A stretch of 64,000 bases of DNA from Virgibacillus halodenitrificans JCM 12304 (GCF_001310895.1 NZ_BAZS01000016.1:17957-81956), one strand, 5' to 3'; counted from the stretch's first letter, positions 9,313-18,968 are shown. A program made the numbers and translations. The notes: a model not told the origin generated them from the sequence alone.

Positions 9313-9948
9313 ATGAATATATCTCAACTGACATCCGTACAAAAAGACGTACTTCGTGAAATAGGAAACATCGGAGCTGGTAATGCTGCTACCTCCATGT
9401 CTAAACTTCTGGATAAAAAAATTGATATGCAAGTACCCTCCGTTAACATTGTCAGCTATGATGAAATGATGGACTTAATTGGCGGGCCGGAAGAATTAAT
9501 TGTGGCTGTATTTTTTAGAATTCAGGGTGAGGCTCCAGGTTCCGTCTATCTCATTTTATCAATAGAAGAGGCTGAGTTATTAATAAATCAAATAACAGGT
9601 GACCAAATGATAAGTTTGATTAGTGAAGAAGGACCTGATGAATTGGCGGTATCCGTTATTCAAGAAGCAGGAAATATATTAACAGGGTCCTACTTATCAG
9701 CTTTGTCCGATTTCACTTCTATAAATATGCAACCATCCGTTCCGTTGTTGAGTATGGATATGGCAGGGGCTATTTTAACGGCAGGTTTACTGGAAATATC
9801 ACAGGTTACCGATTTTGCTATCGTTATTGACACAAAAATAAGCCACACGGATTCCAAAAGAGGAATACAGGGTAATTTCTTTTTACTTCCTGACCCAGAA
9901 TCATTCCACAAAATATTTTTAGCATTGGGAGTAACGGATAATGAATGA
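9313..9948 (+). CDS. cheC: CheY-P phosphatase CheC
   Basis: Phosphatase of CheY-P and partner of the deamidase CheD in Gram-positive chemotaxis. The 211-residue protein shows both pseudo-repeated active-site helices: EIGNIGAGNAATSMSKLL near residue 16 and VIQEAGNILTGSYLSAL near residue 115, each with the E/N pair used for dephosphorylation. It overlaps cheD by eight bases, in keeping with the CheC-CheD complex. Confidence 0.96.
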   Translation: MNISQLTSVQKDVLREIGNIGAGNAATSMSKLLDKKIDMQVPSVNIVSYDEMMDLIGGPEELIVAVFFRIQGEAPGSVYLILSIEEAELLINQITGDQMISLISEEGPDELAVSVIQEAGNILTGSYLSALSDFTSINMQPSVPLLSMDMAGAILTAGLLEISQVTDFAIVIDTKISHTDSKRGIQGNFFLLPDPESFHKIFLALGVTDNE

Positions 9949-10438
9949 TGTTCAGACTATAGTAAAAGTTGGTATTGCAGATTTAAATGTAATTAAAGCA
10001 CCTGAACTAATTCGAACAGCAGGCCTTGGATCTTGCGTAGGTGTCGTATTGTACGATCAGACAAATCAAATAGCTGGTTTATCTCACATCCTTTTGCCTG
10101 ATTCCAGCTTAGCAAAACAAGAAAATATTAATAAATATAAATATGCAGATACAGCAATACCTCTATTGCTTGAACAGATGGTCGGGATAGGTGCAAGGAA
10201 ATCCTTGATTAAAGCTAAGATTGCAGGAGGAGCGCAAATGTTTCAGTTCTCTTCTAACTCGGACATTATGCGTATAGGTCCCAGAAATAGTGATGCTGTA
10301 TTAGAAATTTTAAAAAAACTGAAGGTTCCGGTAATCGCTGCTGATATTGGAGGAAGTTCAGGTAGGACGATTGAGTTTGATCCAAGAACGAGTATGTTAA
10401 AAATCCGCAAAGTAAATAAAGAGGAAATATACATTTAA
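9941..10438 (+). CDS. cheD: Chemoreceptor glutamine deamidase CheD
   Basis: Deamidates receptor glutamines and stimulates CheC. The catalytic Cys is in GLGSCVGVVLYD near residue 31 and the His in GLSHILLP near residue 48; KIAGGAQMF and DIGGSSGRTIEFD are further family motifs. Length (165) is normal. It overlaps the cheC end by eight bases. A 114-base spacer follows before sigD. Confidence 0.96.
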   Translation: MNDVQTIVKVGIADLNVIKAPELIRTAGLGSCVGVVLYDQTNQIAGLSHILLPDSSLAKQENINKYKYADTAIPLLLEQMVGIGARKSLIKAKIAGGAQMFQFSSNSDIMRIGPRNSDAVLEILKKLKVPVIAADIGGSSGRTIEFDPRTSMLKIRKVNKEEIYI

Positions 10439-10471
10439 ACTCTTTTGAATAGACTGCAAGCAGAAAAGAGT
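10439..10471 (+). repeat. Inverted repeat between cheD and sigD
   Basis: ACTCTTTT at 10439-10446 is exactly complementary to AAAAGAGT at 10464-10471, with a smaller CTGC/GCAG pair inside the loop. No T-run follows, so it is not a normal intrinsic terminator. It could be an RNA processing or stability element that adjusts sigD expression at the end of this long operon. Confidence 0.4.
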
Positions 10472-10552
10472 ATTGGAAAATAGATTTATTAAATGTAATT
10501 TAAAGATACTTAGCTTTCCTTATTTAAATATAAGCTGAAGGGGGAGCCAAAA

Positions 10553-11329
10553 ATGACAGAACATAATTTAACTCATGAACAACAACTGTGGAACGATTGG
10601 TATAAACGTAAATCAAATGAGAGCGCAAATGAATTAATTCAACATTATACGTATCTTATCAGCTTTCATGTTGAACGAATCTCAAGTCATTTGCCAAGCA
10701 ATGTAAGTAAGGATGATATTAAGAGCTTTGCAACATTTGGATTGTACGATGCTTTAAATAAGTTTGAACCAGACAGAGATTTAAAATTTGATACGTATGC
10801 CTCTTTTCGAATAAGAGGTTCTATTATGGATGGATTGAGAAAAGAAGATTGGTTACCAAGATCTTTAAGGGAAAAAACGAAGAAGATTGAACAGGTCGCC
10901 CAGGAACTGGAACAATCACTATATCGCAAACCGACCACAGAAGAAATTGCAAATAAAATCGGATTCACTGTTAAAGAGGTTGAAAATGTTTTAAGAGATT
11001 CTTTATTTTCTAATTTTCTATCGATGGACGAAAATCCAAAAGATATGGAAAATGATAAGGACAGAAATGGTTATTCGCTTCCGGATGATACAACAATTAC
11101 TCCTGAAAACAGCTTGCTTTTTAAAGAATTGAAGGAAGAGCTTGCAAATGGGATGAAGACACTTAATGAAAATGAACAAATGGTTATAAGTTTGTTTTAC
11201 AATGATGAGCTAACATTAACTGAAATTGGTCAAGTGCTAGGGTTAACAACTTCTAGGATTTCCCAAATACACAAAAGGTCAATCCTAAAGCTTAGAAGCA
11301 CGTTAAAAAAATTGCATGAGATTAGTTAA
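10553..11329 (+). CDS. sigD: RNA polymerase sigma factor SigD (FliA family)
   Basis: Sigma-28 type factor that transcribes late flagellar, chemotaxis and autolysin genes. The 258 residues contain region 2 (around FEPDRDLKFDTYASFRIRGSI), region 3 and a region 4 helix-turn-helix (LTLTEIGQVLGLTTSRISQI). A strong site (AAGGGGGAG, 10538-10546) precedes ATG 10553. It closes the recognisable fla/che operon. The sequence after it is decayed up to 11698. Confidence 0.97.
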   Translation: MTEHNLTHEQQLWNDWYKRKSNESANELIQHYTYLISFHVERISSHLPSNVSKDDIKSFATFGLYDALNKFEPDRDLKFDTYASFRIRGSIMDGLRKEDWLPRSLREKTKKIEQVAQELEQSLYRKPTTEEIANKIGFTVKEVENVLRDSLFSNFLSMDENPKDMENDKDRNGYSLPDDTTITPENSLLFKELKEELANGMKTLNENEQMVISLFYNDELTLTEIGQVLGLTTSRISQIHKRSILKLRSTLKKLHEIS

Positions 11330-11342
11330 GTAGGAGCAATAG

Positions 11343-11690
11343 ATGGAAGACTTTTTGAAATACTAGTATCTTGCTGTTTCGAAAGATAAACTGTCAGTAA
11401 AGCAAGCAAAATATTTACAATGGCTATATAATTAAATGGATTGTTCTTGCATAGAGCTTAAGCAGAAAAACTCTCTATATAAAGTTAACAAGCATTCCTA
11501 GAAATAGGTTTTAAGGAAGACTGGAACAGAGAAGCATCTTTAGTTGTTAAGTATAATCTTCTTGCTAATGTTATTGTACCTTTGGAAAATAGTTTGGTAA
11601 GATCGATGTGAATCAACAGGATGTTGAAGTAACTGCAAAACCAAAAGAAAATGAGGTCAACAATCTTCCTTTATCTTAAAGAAATGGGTG
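11343..11690 (+). pseudogene. Decayed gene after sigD, possibly DUF342/FapA family
   Basis: A ribosome binding site (TAGGAGC, 11332-11338) and ATG 11343 are kept, but the frame stops at codon 8. It then reads on as YLAVSKDKLSVKQAKYLQW before further stops. Coding-like pieces appear in other frames: EIGFKEDWNREASLVVKYN around 11500-11560 and KIDVNQQDVEVTAKPKENEV around 11600-11660. The VSKDKLS piece resembles the N-terminus of DUF342/FapA proteins, which I recall at this position in relatives. At about 350 bases the remnant is far shorter than a 450-600 residue family member, so large deletions as well as frameshifts are needed. Family assignment is an inference. Confidence 0.45.
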
Positions 11691-11698
11691 GAGAGACG

Positions 11699-11962
11699 GT
11701 GAGCTGGAAATCGATAGAATTGCAGATTGCGTTACCAAGAACAATGGAAGCTGGCAAACTTCAGGACCAATTACACAGGCAGCCCCAGCATACTCAACAT
11801 CTACTTACAGAAGCTCATTTAAAAAGAGAAGTAAAAAAGCGCAACCGTATTAATCATACTGAACAGCTTCGGAAAATAGTTGGCAATAATCATTCACAAA
11901 ACCATCACCGAATCAAGATTGAAGAAAGAACCATCACCGAATCAAGATTGAAGAAAGAATAA
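11699..11962 (+). CDS. Small conserved-looking protein with frame-shifted C-terminus
   Basis: Unnamed small protein. GTG 11699 follows GGTGGAG (11688-11694) and gives an 87-residue product starting MSWKSIELQIALPRTMEAGK. A 29-bp unit at 11901-11929 is repeated exactly at 11930-11958 and shifts the frame, so translation stops at 11962. Removing one copy restores a 101-residue frame ending at TAG 12033 with DKHPYLGTKVDFKG, and puts the next gene's ribosome binding site directly after its stop. I recognise the ALPRT..AGK start and HPY.G..DF end as a pattern of small Bacillaceae proteins near sigD, but know no function. The body is very rich in charged residues and His/Gln. Confidence 0.6.
   Translation: MSWKSIELQIALPRTMEAGKLQDQLHRQPQHTQHLLTEAHLKREVKKRNRINHTEQLRKIVGNNHSQNHHRIKIEERTITESRLKKE
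11901..11958 (+). repeat. 29-bp perfect tandem duplication
   Basis: Two identical 29-base copies, 11901-11929 and 11930-11958, each beginning ACCATCACCG and ending GAAGAAAGA. The unit length is not a multiple of three and therefore shifts the frame of the surrounding small gene. Confidence 0.97.
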
Positions 11963-12043
11963 GTAGAGATAAAGTTTTAAATACTTTGGACAAGCATCCG
12001 TACTTGGGAACCAAAGTCGATTTTAAGGGATAGAAGGGATTAT

Positions 12044-12484
12044 ATGTTTTCATTTTTATTTTTTATTAGTTTTCTATTACATATATTAACGCTTATAATA
12101 ATTTTTCAACTTATCAAGAAGATAAACACACTCCAACAAGTACAATCCCCCTCTGAGATAATGGACTTATTTGATACATATCTGGAAGAAATTAAAGCAG
12201 AAAATGAGTATTTACAAAAAACATTGAACAATAATCCAGAAGATAATAAGCAAAATAACTCAGCTGAAAAGGTAATTAATCCTCCACATTCAGTCGAAAC
12301 GGAACAACCATTCAACGTTTCGGATCAGGAAATACCGAAGGATGAAATGGAGGCTTCTTTACAAGCACGAATTCTTCATTTATATCAAAATGGCTATGCA
12401 GCAGAAGAAATAGCAAAACAATTGGACTGTGGTAAGACAGAAGCAGCATTAGTTATAAAATTACATACAAAAAGTTATAAGTAA
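12044..12484 (+). CDS. Membrane-anchored SwrB-position protein (DUF6115-like)
   Basis: A 146-residue protein with one N-terminal transmembrane helix (about residues 3-24), a glutamate/asparagine-rich coil and a C-terminal helix-turn-helix-like segment (ILHLYQNGYAAEEIAKQLDC). Position between sigD and rpsB and this architecture match the B. subtilis swrB (ylxL) locus, where SwrB promotes assembly of the flagellar export apparatus and so SigD activity. Sequence similarity to SwrB itself is not clear to me, so the functional link is inferred from position. ATG 12044 follows AAGGGAT. Confidence 0.7.
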   Translation: MFSFLFFISFLLHILTLIIIFQLIKKINTLQQVQSPSEIMDLFDTYLEEIKAENEYLQKTLNNNPEDNKQNNSAEKVINPPHSVETEQPFNVSDQEIPKDEMEASLQARILHLYQNGYAAEEIAKQLDCGKTEAALVIKLHTKSYK

Positions 12485-12487
12485 CTC

Positions 12488-12516
12488 TTGATTATCATAC
12501 AACAATATGATATATT
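12488..12516 (+). promoter_or_regulatory. Probable sigma-A promoter for rpsB
   Basis: TTGATT at 12488-12493 and TATATT at 12511-12516 are separated by 17 bases. The promoter lies just after the SwrB-like gene and leaves an untranslated leader of about 145 bases before rpsB. Confidence 0.6.
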
Positions 12517-12668
12517 AACTTTTGGTGTAAATACTATGTTTATGTAGAATAAGCATGTACTAAAAACACACGTTTAGTAATTTGTATATATGGTGCCGGC
12601 TTTTAAAAGAAGGTATTTATACAAAAATGATCTAAACGGAGGAAAAAAACCATTAGGAGGAAATTATT

Positions 12669-13424
12669 ATGTCAGCAATTTCAATGAAACAGCTATTAGA
12701 AGCTGGTGTACATTTTGGACATCAGACTCGTCGCTGGAACCCGAAGATGAAGAAATATATCTTCACAGAACGTAACGGTATTTATATTATTGATTTACAA
12801 AAAACCGTTAAAAAGGTAGACGAGGCTTACAACTATGTAAAGGATATCGCTGCAAATGGCGGTACTGTTCTGTTTGTTGGTACAAAGAAACAGGCTCAGG
12901 ACTCTGTACGTGATGAAGCTACTCGTTCTGGTATGTATTATGTGAATCAACGTTGGTTAGGTGGTACACTTACTAACTTCCAAACAATCCGCAAGCGTAT
13001 CCAACGTTTAAAAGATATTGAACGTATGGAAGAAGACGGTACTTTTGAAGTATTACCTAAAAAAGAAGTAGTTAACTTATTAAAAGAAAAAGATCGTTTG
13101 GTTAAGTTCTTGGGTGGTATTAAAGAAATGAACAAGCTTCCTGACGCATTGTTCGTAATCGACCCACGTAAAGAGCGTATCGCGATCGCTGAGGCACATA
13201 AATTAAATATTCCTATTATTGGAATCGTAGATACTAATTGTGATCCAGATGAAATTGATTATGTTATTCCAGCGAATGATGACGCTATTCGCGCAGTAAA
13301 ACTTTTGACTTCAAAAATGGCAGATGCTATTTTAGAAGTGAAACAAGGTGAAGAGACAGAAGAAGTTCAGGCAGAAGAACCTGTTGCTGTTGCTGAATCT
13401 GATTCTGATTCAAATCAAGAGTAA
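12669..13424 (+). CDS. rpsB: 30S ribosomal protein S2
   Basis: Structural protein of the small ribosomal subunit. The 251 residues open with [20 protein letters not shown] and contain [14 protein letters not shown] and the [12 protein letters not shown] motif, with an acidic C-terminal tail ([20 protein letters not shown]). AGGAGG at 12655-12660 precedes ATG 12669. tsf follows after a terminator, the usual rpsB-tsf arrangement. Confidence 0.99.
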   Translation: MSAISMKQLLEAGVHFGHQTRRWNPKMKKYIFTERNGIYIIDLQKTVKKVDEAYNYVKDIAANGGTVLFVGTKKQAQDSVRDEATRSGMYYVNQRWLGGTLTNFQTIRKRIQRLKDIERMEEDGTFEVLPKKEVVNLLKEKDRLVKFLGGIKEMNKLPDALFVIDPRKERIAIAEAHKLNIPIIGIVDTNCDPDEIDYVIPANDDAIRAVKLLTSKMADAILEVKQGEETEEVQAEEPVAVAESDSDSNQE

Positions 13425-13440
13425 TTATTAAAAGGTGGAG

Positions 13441-13477
13441 GGTGATAAGAGGATAAGAGCCTTTTATCACCTTTTTT
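13441..13477 (+). terminator. Intrinsic terminator/attenuator between rpsB and tsf
   Basis: GGTGATAA (13441-13448) pairs with TTATCACC (13464-13471) and is followed by six T (13472-13477). No clear new promoter follows before tsf, so it probably works as a partial terminator lowering tsf relative to rpsB. Confidence 0.8.
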
Positions 13478-13525
13478 ACGAAGATTTTCTCTTAAAATAA
13501 GAATTATACACAAGGAGGATATATT

Positions 13526-14410
13526 ATGGCTATTACTGCTAAAATGGTAAAAGAATTACGTGAAAAAACTGGTGCTGGGATGATGGATTGTAAGAAAGCT
13601 TTACAGGAAACAGATGGTAATCTAGATAAAGCTGTTGATTACTTGCGGGAAAAAGGAATTGCGAAAGCGGCTAAAAAGGCTGACCGTATTGCGGCTGAAG
13701 GCTCTACTTATATTGCTGTAGAAGGTAATAGTGCGGTATTATTAGAAGTGAATTGTGAAACTGATTTTGTAACTAAAAATGATCAATTTAAACAATTACT
13801 TTCTGAATTAGGTAGTCACATTGTAAAGCATCAACCCGAAACAGTTGAAGAAGCTCTACAACAAAAACTTCATGGTGAAGGAGATACAGTGGAAACATAC
13901 ATCAATTCAGCTGTAGCTAAAATTGGTGAAAAAATTTCATTGCGTCGTTTCACTGTTGTAAATAAAACTGATAATGATGTATTTGGGGAATACCTACACA
14001 TGGGAGGCCGTATTGGGGTTCTAACATTGTTAGAAGGCTCCAATGATGAGCAGGTAGCTAAAGATGTGGCAATGCATGTAGCTGCTGTAAACCCTCGTTA
14101 TGTATCTCGTGATGCTGTTTCTGAAGAAGAAGTAAATCATGAAAGAGAAGTATTAAAGACTCAAGCATTAAATGAAGGAAAACCAGAGAAAATTGTTGAG
14201 AAGATGGTAGAAGGTCGTCTTGGTAAATACTTTGAGGAAATTTGCTTGCTTGAACAGAGCTTTGTTAAAGATCCAGATCAAAAGGTTAAGAAGTATGTAG
14301 CTGATAAAGGGGCTGCTGTTAAAACATTTATTCGTTATGAAGTCGGAGAAGGCATGGAAAAACGTGAAGAAAACTTCGCCGATGAAGTAATGAGTCAAAT
14401 TAAAAAATAA
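13526..14410 (+). CDS. tsf: Elongation factor Ts
   Basis: Nucleotide exchange factor for EF-Tu. The N-terminal UBA-like domain ([21 protein letters not shown]) is followed by the core with [13 protein letters not shown] and a coiled-coil region. The 294 residues are a normal length. CAAGGAGG (13511-13518) precedes ATG 13526. Confidence 0.99.
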   Translation: MAITAKMVKELREKTGAGMMDCKKALQETDGNLDKAVDYLREKGIAKAAKKADRIAAEGSTYIAVEGNSAVLLEVNCETDFVTKNDQFKQLLSELGSHIVKHQPETVEEALQQKLHGEGDTVETYINSAVAKIGEKISLRRFTVVNKTDNDVFGEYLHMGGRIGVLTLLEGSNDEQVAKDVAMHVAAVNPRYVSRDAVSEEEVNHEREVLKTQALNEGKPEKIVEKMVEGRLGKYFEEICLLEQSFVKDPDQKVKKYVADKGAAVKTFIRYEVGEGMEKREENFADEVMSQIKK

Positions 14411-14421
14411 TAGTATGAGGT

Positions 14422-14452
14422 GAAATAGGGAGCACATGTTGTTCCCTATTTC
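14422..14452 (+). repeat. Hairpin between tsf and pyrH
   Basis: GAAATAGGGA (14422-14431) is perfectly complementary to TCCCTATTTC (14443-14452), loop 11 bases. Only short T stretches follow, so it may be a weak terminator or an mRNA 3'-end stabiliser for tsf. Confidence 0.6.
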
Positions 14453-14478
14453 TCCACATGTATGTATAAGGGTTACTA

Positions 14479-14506
14479 TTGCTTTTTTCCTGTACAAAGA
14501 TATACT
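14479..14506 (+). promoter_or_regulatory. Possible sigma-A promoter for pyrH
   Basis: TTGCTT (14479-14484) and TATACT (14501-14506) are 16 bases apart, 58 bases before the pyrH start and downstream of the tsf hairpin. This would allow pyrH-frr to be transcribed separately. Confidence 0.45.
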
Positions 14507-14542
14507 TCAATAAAGAGCCCAAAAAATACCATTAAAAATTAA

Positions 14543-15285
<743 letters not shown>

Positions 15286-15286
<1 letters not shown>

Positions 15287-15834
15287 TGGTGGATACAATT
15301 ATGAACCAAACAAAAGATAAAATGAAACAAGCTGTACAGGCTTTTTCTAAAAACTTGGCAACAGTCCGTGCCGGAAGAGCAAACCCGAGTTTATTGGATA
15401 GTGTTTATGTAGATTACTATGGTGCGTCCACACCATTGAATCAACTTGCCTCGGTGTCAGCTCCTGAAGCAAGACTGCTAGTCATTACGCCATATGATAA
15501 ATCTGCAATCTCAGATGTTGAAAAGGCAATTCAAAAAGCTGATTTAGGGCTCTCTCCTTCCAGTGATGGGAATGTTATCCGTATTAATATACCTGCCCTA
15601 ACGGAAGAGAGAAGAAGAGATTTGGTTAAGGTTGTAGGTAAATTTGCTGAAGAGTCACGAGTTCAAATTAGGAACGTGCGTCGTGATTCAAACGATCAAT
15701 TGAAAAAAGATAGTGATTTACCTGAGGACGATTTACGGAGTGCCCAGGACGATGTTCAAAAACTTACCGATCAATTCATCGCAGAGGTTGATCAATTAGC
15801 TAAAGAAAAAGAAAAAGAAATTCTGGAAGTTTAA
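15286..15834 (+). CDS. frr: Ribosome recycling factor
   Basis: Splits post-termination ribosomes together with EF-G. The signature [19 protein letters not shown] near residue 20, the [15 protein letters not shown] segment and the long helical hairpin of domain I are present; 182 residues. ATG 15286 overlaps the pyrH stop and AAGGGGG precedes it. A terminator follows. Confidence 0.98.
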
Positions 15835-15862
15835 ACACAAACCATGTAAAATAACATGTAGT

Positions 15863-15893
15863 AGCCCTCTTGTTTAAGGGGGCTTTTGTTTTT
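15863..15893 (+). terminator. Intrinsic terminator after frr
   Basis: AGCCCTCTT (15863-15871) pairs, with one G-U pair, with AAGGGGGCT (15876-15884). A T-rich tail follows. Confidence 0.85.
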
Positions 15894-15928
15894 AGAACAG
15901 AAATCGTTATAATAAATAATGGGTTTAA

Positions 15929-15937
15929 TGATATAAT
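15929..15937 (+). promoter_or_regulatory. Extended -10 promoter element upstream of uppS
   Basis: TGATATAAT at 15929-15937 is an ideal extended -10 element, lying after the frr terminator and about 107 bases before uppS. No good -35 hexamer is seen, which extended -10 promoters can tolerate. Confidence 0.5.
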
Positions 15938-16044
15938 GTTGATTCATCCAAATTACTATAGTTGTAATATAATTTTATTTGTTACATATTGATTATAATT
16001 ATAAGAAAACATACGGGAAATCAACTGCATTCGGAGGACAAACT

Positions 16045-16806
16045 ATGTCAATGAAACTTCCTTTTTTTAAAAATAAACAAGAAGAAACTTCTGCACATAC
16101 TGATTTGGAAAATATTCCAAATCATGTTGCTATCATTATGGACGGAAATGGCAGATGGGCAAAAAAACGTGCATTACCTCGCATAGCAGGTCACAAAGAA
16201 GGCGTCAATTCTGTTATTAAAATAGTTCGTGAGGCTTGTAAATTTAATGTCAAGATCCTCACTTTGTATGCTTTTTCAACGGAGAACTGGAAAAGACCTA
16301 AACCGGAAGTGGAATTCCTTATGAAACTTCCAAAGGAATTCTTACATATTTACTTACCGGAATTAATGGAAAAAAACGTCCGAATTGAGACAATTGGCGA
16401 TTTTGACGCATTACCTGAACATACGAAAGAAGCAGTTCAGTACGCAAAAAATAAAACTGCTGATAATAATGGATTAATATTAAATTTTGCTTTAAACTAT
16501 GGTAGTAGATATGAAATAATGCAGGCAATTAAACAAATTTTGTCAGATGTTGATACGAATAAAATTAATGTCGATAAATTAGATGAAAGTAGTTTTTCCA
16601 ATTATTTATATACAAAGGATTTTTGCGATCCGGACTTGTTAATCCGCACTAGTGGTGAACAACGTTTAAGTAATTTCTTGTTGTGGCAATTGGCTTATAC
16701 GGAATTTTGGTTTACCGATGTCCTATGGCCTGATTTTAATGAGGAAATTTTTCAACAGGCGCTCCGGGATTATCAGCAACGCAAGAGACGTTATGGAGGT
16801 TTATAG
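16045..16806 (+). CDS. uppS: Undecaprenyl diphosphate synthase
   Basis: Cis-prenyltransferase that makes the C55 lipid carrier for wall synthesis. ATG 16045 follows CGGAGGA (16032-16038) and gives 253 residues. The catalytic region IIMDGNGRWAKKR lies near residue 36 and LLIRTSGEQRLSNFLLWQ near 200. Upstream in-frame ATG codons lack a ribosome binding site. cdsA follows after 11 bases. Confidence 0.98.
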   Translation: MSMKLPFFKNKQEETSAHTDLENIPNHVAIIMDGNGRWAKKRALPRIAGHKEGVNSVIKIVREACKFNVKILTLYAFSTENWKRPKPEVEFLMKLPKEFLHIYLPELMEKNVRIETIGDFDALPEHTKEAVQYAKNKTADNNGLILNFALNYGSRYEIMQAIKQILSDVDTNKINVDKLDESSFSNYLYTKDFCDPDLLIRTSGEQRLSNFLLWQLAYTEFWFTDVLWPDFNEEIFQQALRDYQQRKRRYGGL

Positions 16807-16817
16807 GTGATGGATAT

Positions 16818-17612
16818 ATGAAACAACGAATTATTACCGCTGTTCTCGCATTATTTATCTTTTTGCCATTCGTATTAATTGGTGATCTACCTTTTACTAT
16901 TTTGATCTATATCATGGCAACGATTGGTTTATTTGAATTAATGAGAATGCGGAAAATTGCAAAATATTCATTAGCCTCTATCTTAGGAATCGCATTATTA
17001 TGGCTTGTTTTAATGCCAGTAGAAGCTGATATGCTTTTTGGAAGATTCTTGAAATCAGAGGTTATTATGCTTGCTGTAATGTTTTTATTAGCATATACAG
17101 TATTAGTTAAGAATAAGTTTAATTTTGACCATGCTGGCTTTATCCTACTTTCGACCATTTATGTTGGTATGGGTTTCTTTTTTCTGATTGAAACAAGGAA
17201 TAGTGAAGTAAATGGTTTGACTATGATCCTTTATGTATTTCTAATTATCTGGGCAACAGATACAGGAGCCTATTTTTTTGGTAAAGCTTTTGGTAAAAGA
17301 AAGCTGTGGCCTGAGATCAGCCCTAATAAAACAGTTGAAGGAGCTGTAGGTGGTATACTATTAGCATGTTTGGTAGGTGTCATTTTTCAGTTGCTATCAC
17401 CAATTGCAACCTCTGTACTAGCAATTATAGGTGTAACCGTATTGGCTTCTGTATTTGGACAAGTTGGAGATCTGGTTGAATCTGCTTTTAAGCGATATTA
17501 TGGAGTAAAAGATTCTGGTAATCTTTTACCAGGGCATGGAGGAATATTGGATCGATTTGACAGTATGCTTTTTGTTTTACCAATATTACACTTTATCGGT
17601 TTTATTCACTAA
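16818..17612 (+). CDS. cdsA: Phosphatidate cytidylyltransferase
   Basis: Integral membrane enzyme that makes CDP-diacylglycerol from phosphatidate and CTP. Several transmembrane helices precede the C-terminal signature around SVFGQVGDLVESAFKR and KDSGNLLPGHGGILDRFDS. Length (264) is normal. In B. subtilis dxr comes next; here only 51 bases separate the stop from rasP. Confidence 0.97.
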   Translation: MKQRIITAVLALFIFLPFVLIGDLPFTILIYIMATIGLFELMRMRKIAKYSLASILGIALLWLVLMPVEADMLFGRFLKSEVIMLAVMFLLAYTVLVKNKFNFDHAGFILLSTIYVGMGFFFLIETRNSEVNGLTMILYVFLIIWATDTGAYFFGKAFGKRKLWPEISPNKTVEGAVGGILLACLVGVIFQLLSPIATSVLAIIGVTVLASVFGQVGDLVESAFKRYYGVKDSGNLLPGHGGILDRFDSMLFVLPILHFIGFIH

Positions 17613-17663
17613 AAAAGAAATCTCCAATCCAATTCAATTTATGAATAAAGGAAGGTGCTTTAT

Positions 17664-18929
17664 TTGAATACAGTTATAGCTTTTATCTTCATGTTTGGAC
17701 TTTTGGTTTTCATCCATGAATGGGGACATCTCATTTTCGCTAAAAGAGCTGGAATGCTGGCAAGGGAATTTGCGATAGGCTTTGGACCCAAAATATTTGC
17801 CTTCACAAGAAATGAAACAGTCTATACCATTCGATTATTACCGATTGGTGGGTACGTTAGAGTAGCGGGAGAAGACCCGGAAATTGTGGAATTAAAACCA
17901 GGGCACCATATTGGACTGGAATTCAATCAAGAAGGAAAAGTAAATAAAATAATCGTCAATAATAAGTCAAAACACCCTAATGCAAGAGTTATCGAAGTAG
18001 AGCATGCTGATTTGGATCACGCACTTCGCATTGATGGCTATGAAATTGATGAAGATGACCAAAAGCTAAGCTTTGAAGTGGATACAAAAGCAATGTTTAT
18101 CATGGATGAAAAAGCAACTCAAATAGCGCCGTATGACCGACAGTTTGCATCTAAAAGTGTAGGTAAGAGAGCAATGCAGCTTTTTGCAGGACCGATGATG
18201 AATTTTATTCTTGCTCTTTTTATATTTTTTATCTTAGGAATTATCCAGGGTGCTCCAGTAGATGAAGCCAGAGTAAATAAAATTCAGCCGGATAGCCCAG
18301 CTGCAGAAGCAGGACTACAAGATAATGATGAAATTATAAAGATAGAAAATAATTCTATTTCTACTTGGGAAGAGTTCACCACTATTGTTCGAAAAAACCC
18401 AGGTCAAGAACTTGAGATGATTGTTAAACGAGACGGAGAACAAATTCCAGTAACGGTTGTACCTGATGAAGTTAAATTAGAAGGTCAAGAACAGTCTATT
18501 GGGCAAATTGGTGTATACCAAGCATTTGAAAAATCTTTTATTGGTACGATAAAATACGGTTTTGAACAGACATACGATACAACCAAATTAATTTTAACTA
18601 ATTTATTTATGTTAATCAGTGGCCAACTGTCCATTGAAATGCTTTCTGGTCCTGTAGGAATTTATGACGTTACAGATCAAGTTGTTCAAACAGGTTTTAC
18701 TAATTTCCTTATGTGGACTGCAATGCTGAGTATAAATCTTGGGATTGTAAATTTGGTTCCATTACCAGCTCTCGATGGGGGACGTTTGCTATTTGTTGGT
18801 ATAGAAGCAATACGTGGCAAACCGATTTCACCGGAAAAAGAAGGCCTATTCCACTTTGTTGGGTTTGCCTTTCTTATGTTATTAATGATCATAGTAACAT
18901 GGAATGATATCCAGAGATTATTTTTATAA
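17664..18929 (+). CDS. rasP: Site-2 intramembrane zinc metalloprotease RasP/RseP
   Basis: Regulated intramembrane protease that cleaves anti-sigma factors and signal peptide remnants. TTG 17664 is preferred because GGAAGG (17650-17655) is eight bases upstream; GTG 17655 overlaps the site. The zinc motif HEWGH is residues 18-22, a PDZ domain lies around residues 200-280, and the second metal motif is NLVPLPALDGG. Four membrane segments are evident; 421 residues. Neighbouring dxr and proS are both absent. Confidence 0.97.
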   Translation: MNTVIAFIFMFGLLVFIHEWGHLIFAKRAGMLAREFAIGFGPKIFAFTRNETVYTIRLLPIGGYVRVAGEDPEIVELKPGHHIGLEFNQEGKVNKIIVNNKSKHPNARVIEVEHADLDHALRIDGYEIDEDDQKLSFEVDTKAMFIMDEKATQIAPYDRQFASKSVGKRAMQLFAGPMMNFILALFIFFILGIIQGAPVDEARVNKIQPDSPAAEAGLQDNDEIIKIENNSISTWEEFTTIVRKNPGQELEMIVKRDGEQIPVTVVPDEVKLEGQEQSIGQIGVYQAFEKSFIGTIKYGFEQTYDTTKLILTNLFMLISGQLSIEMLSGPVGIYDVTDQVVQTGFTNFLMWTAMLSINLGIVNLVPLPALDGGRLLFVGIEAIRGKPISPEKEGLFHFVGFAFLMLLMIIVTWNDIQRLFL

Positions 18930-18968
18930 ATAATTAGAACGGCTAGCTTTATATAAGTACAATTAATA

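Noticed and set aside
14168..14497. Minus-strand protein antisense to the end of tsf
   Set aside because: The frame is a shadow of the highly conserved tsf coding strand, rich in Phe, and has no ribosome binding site.
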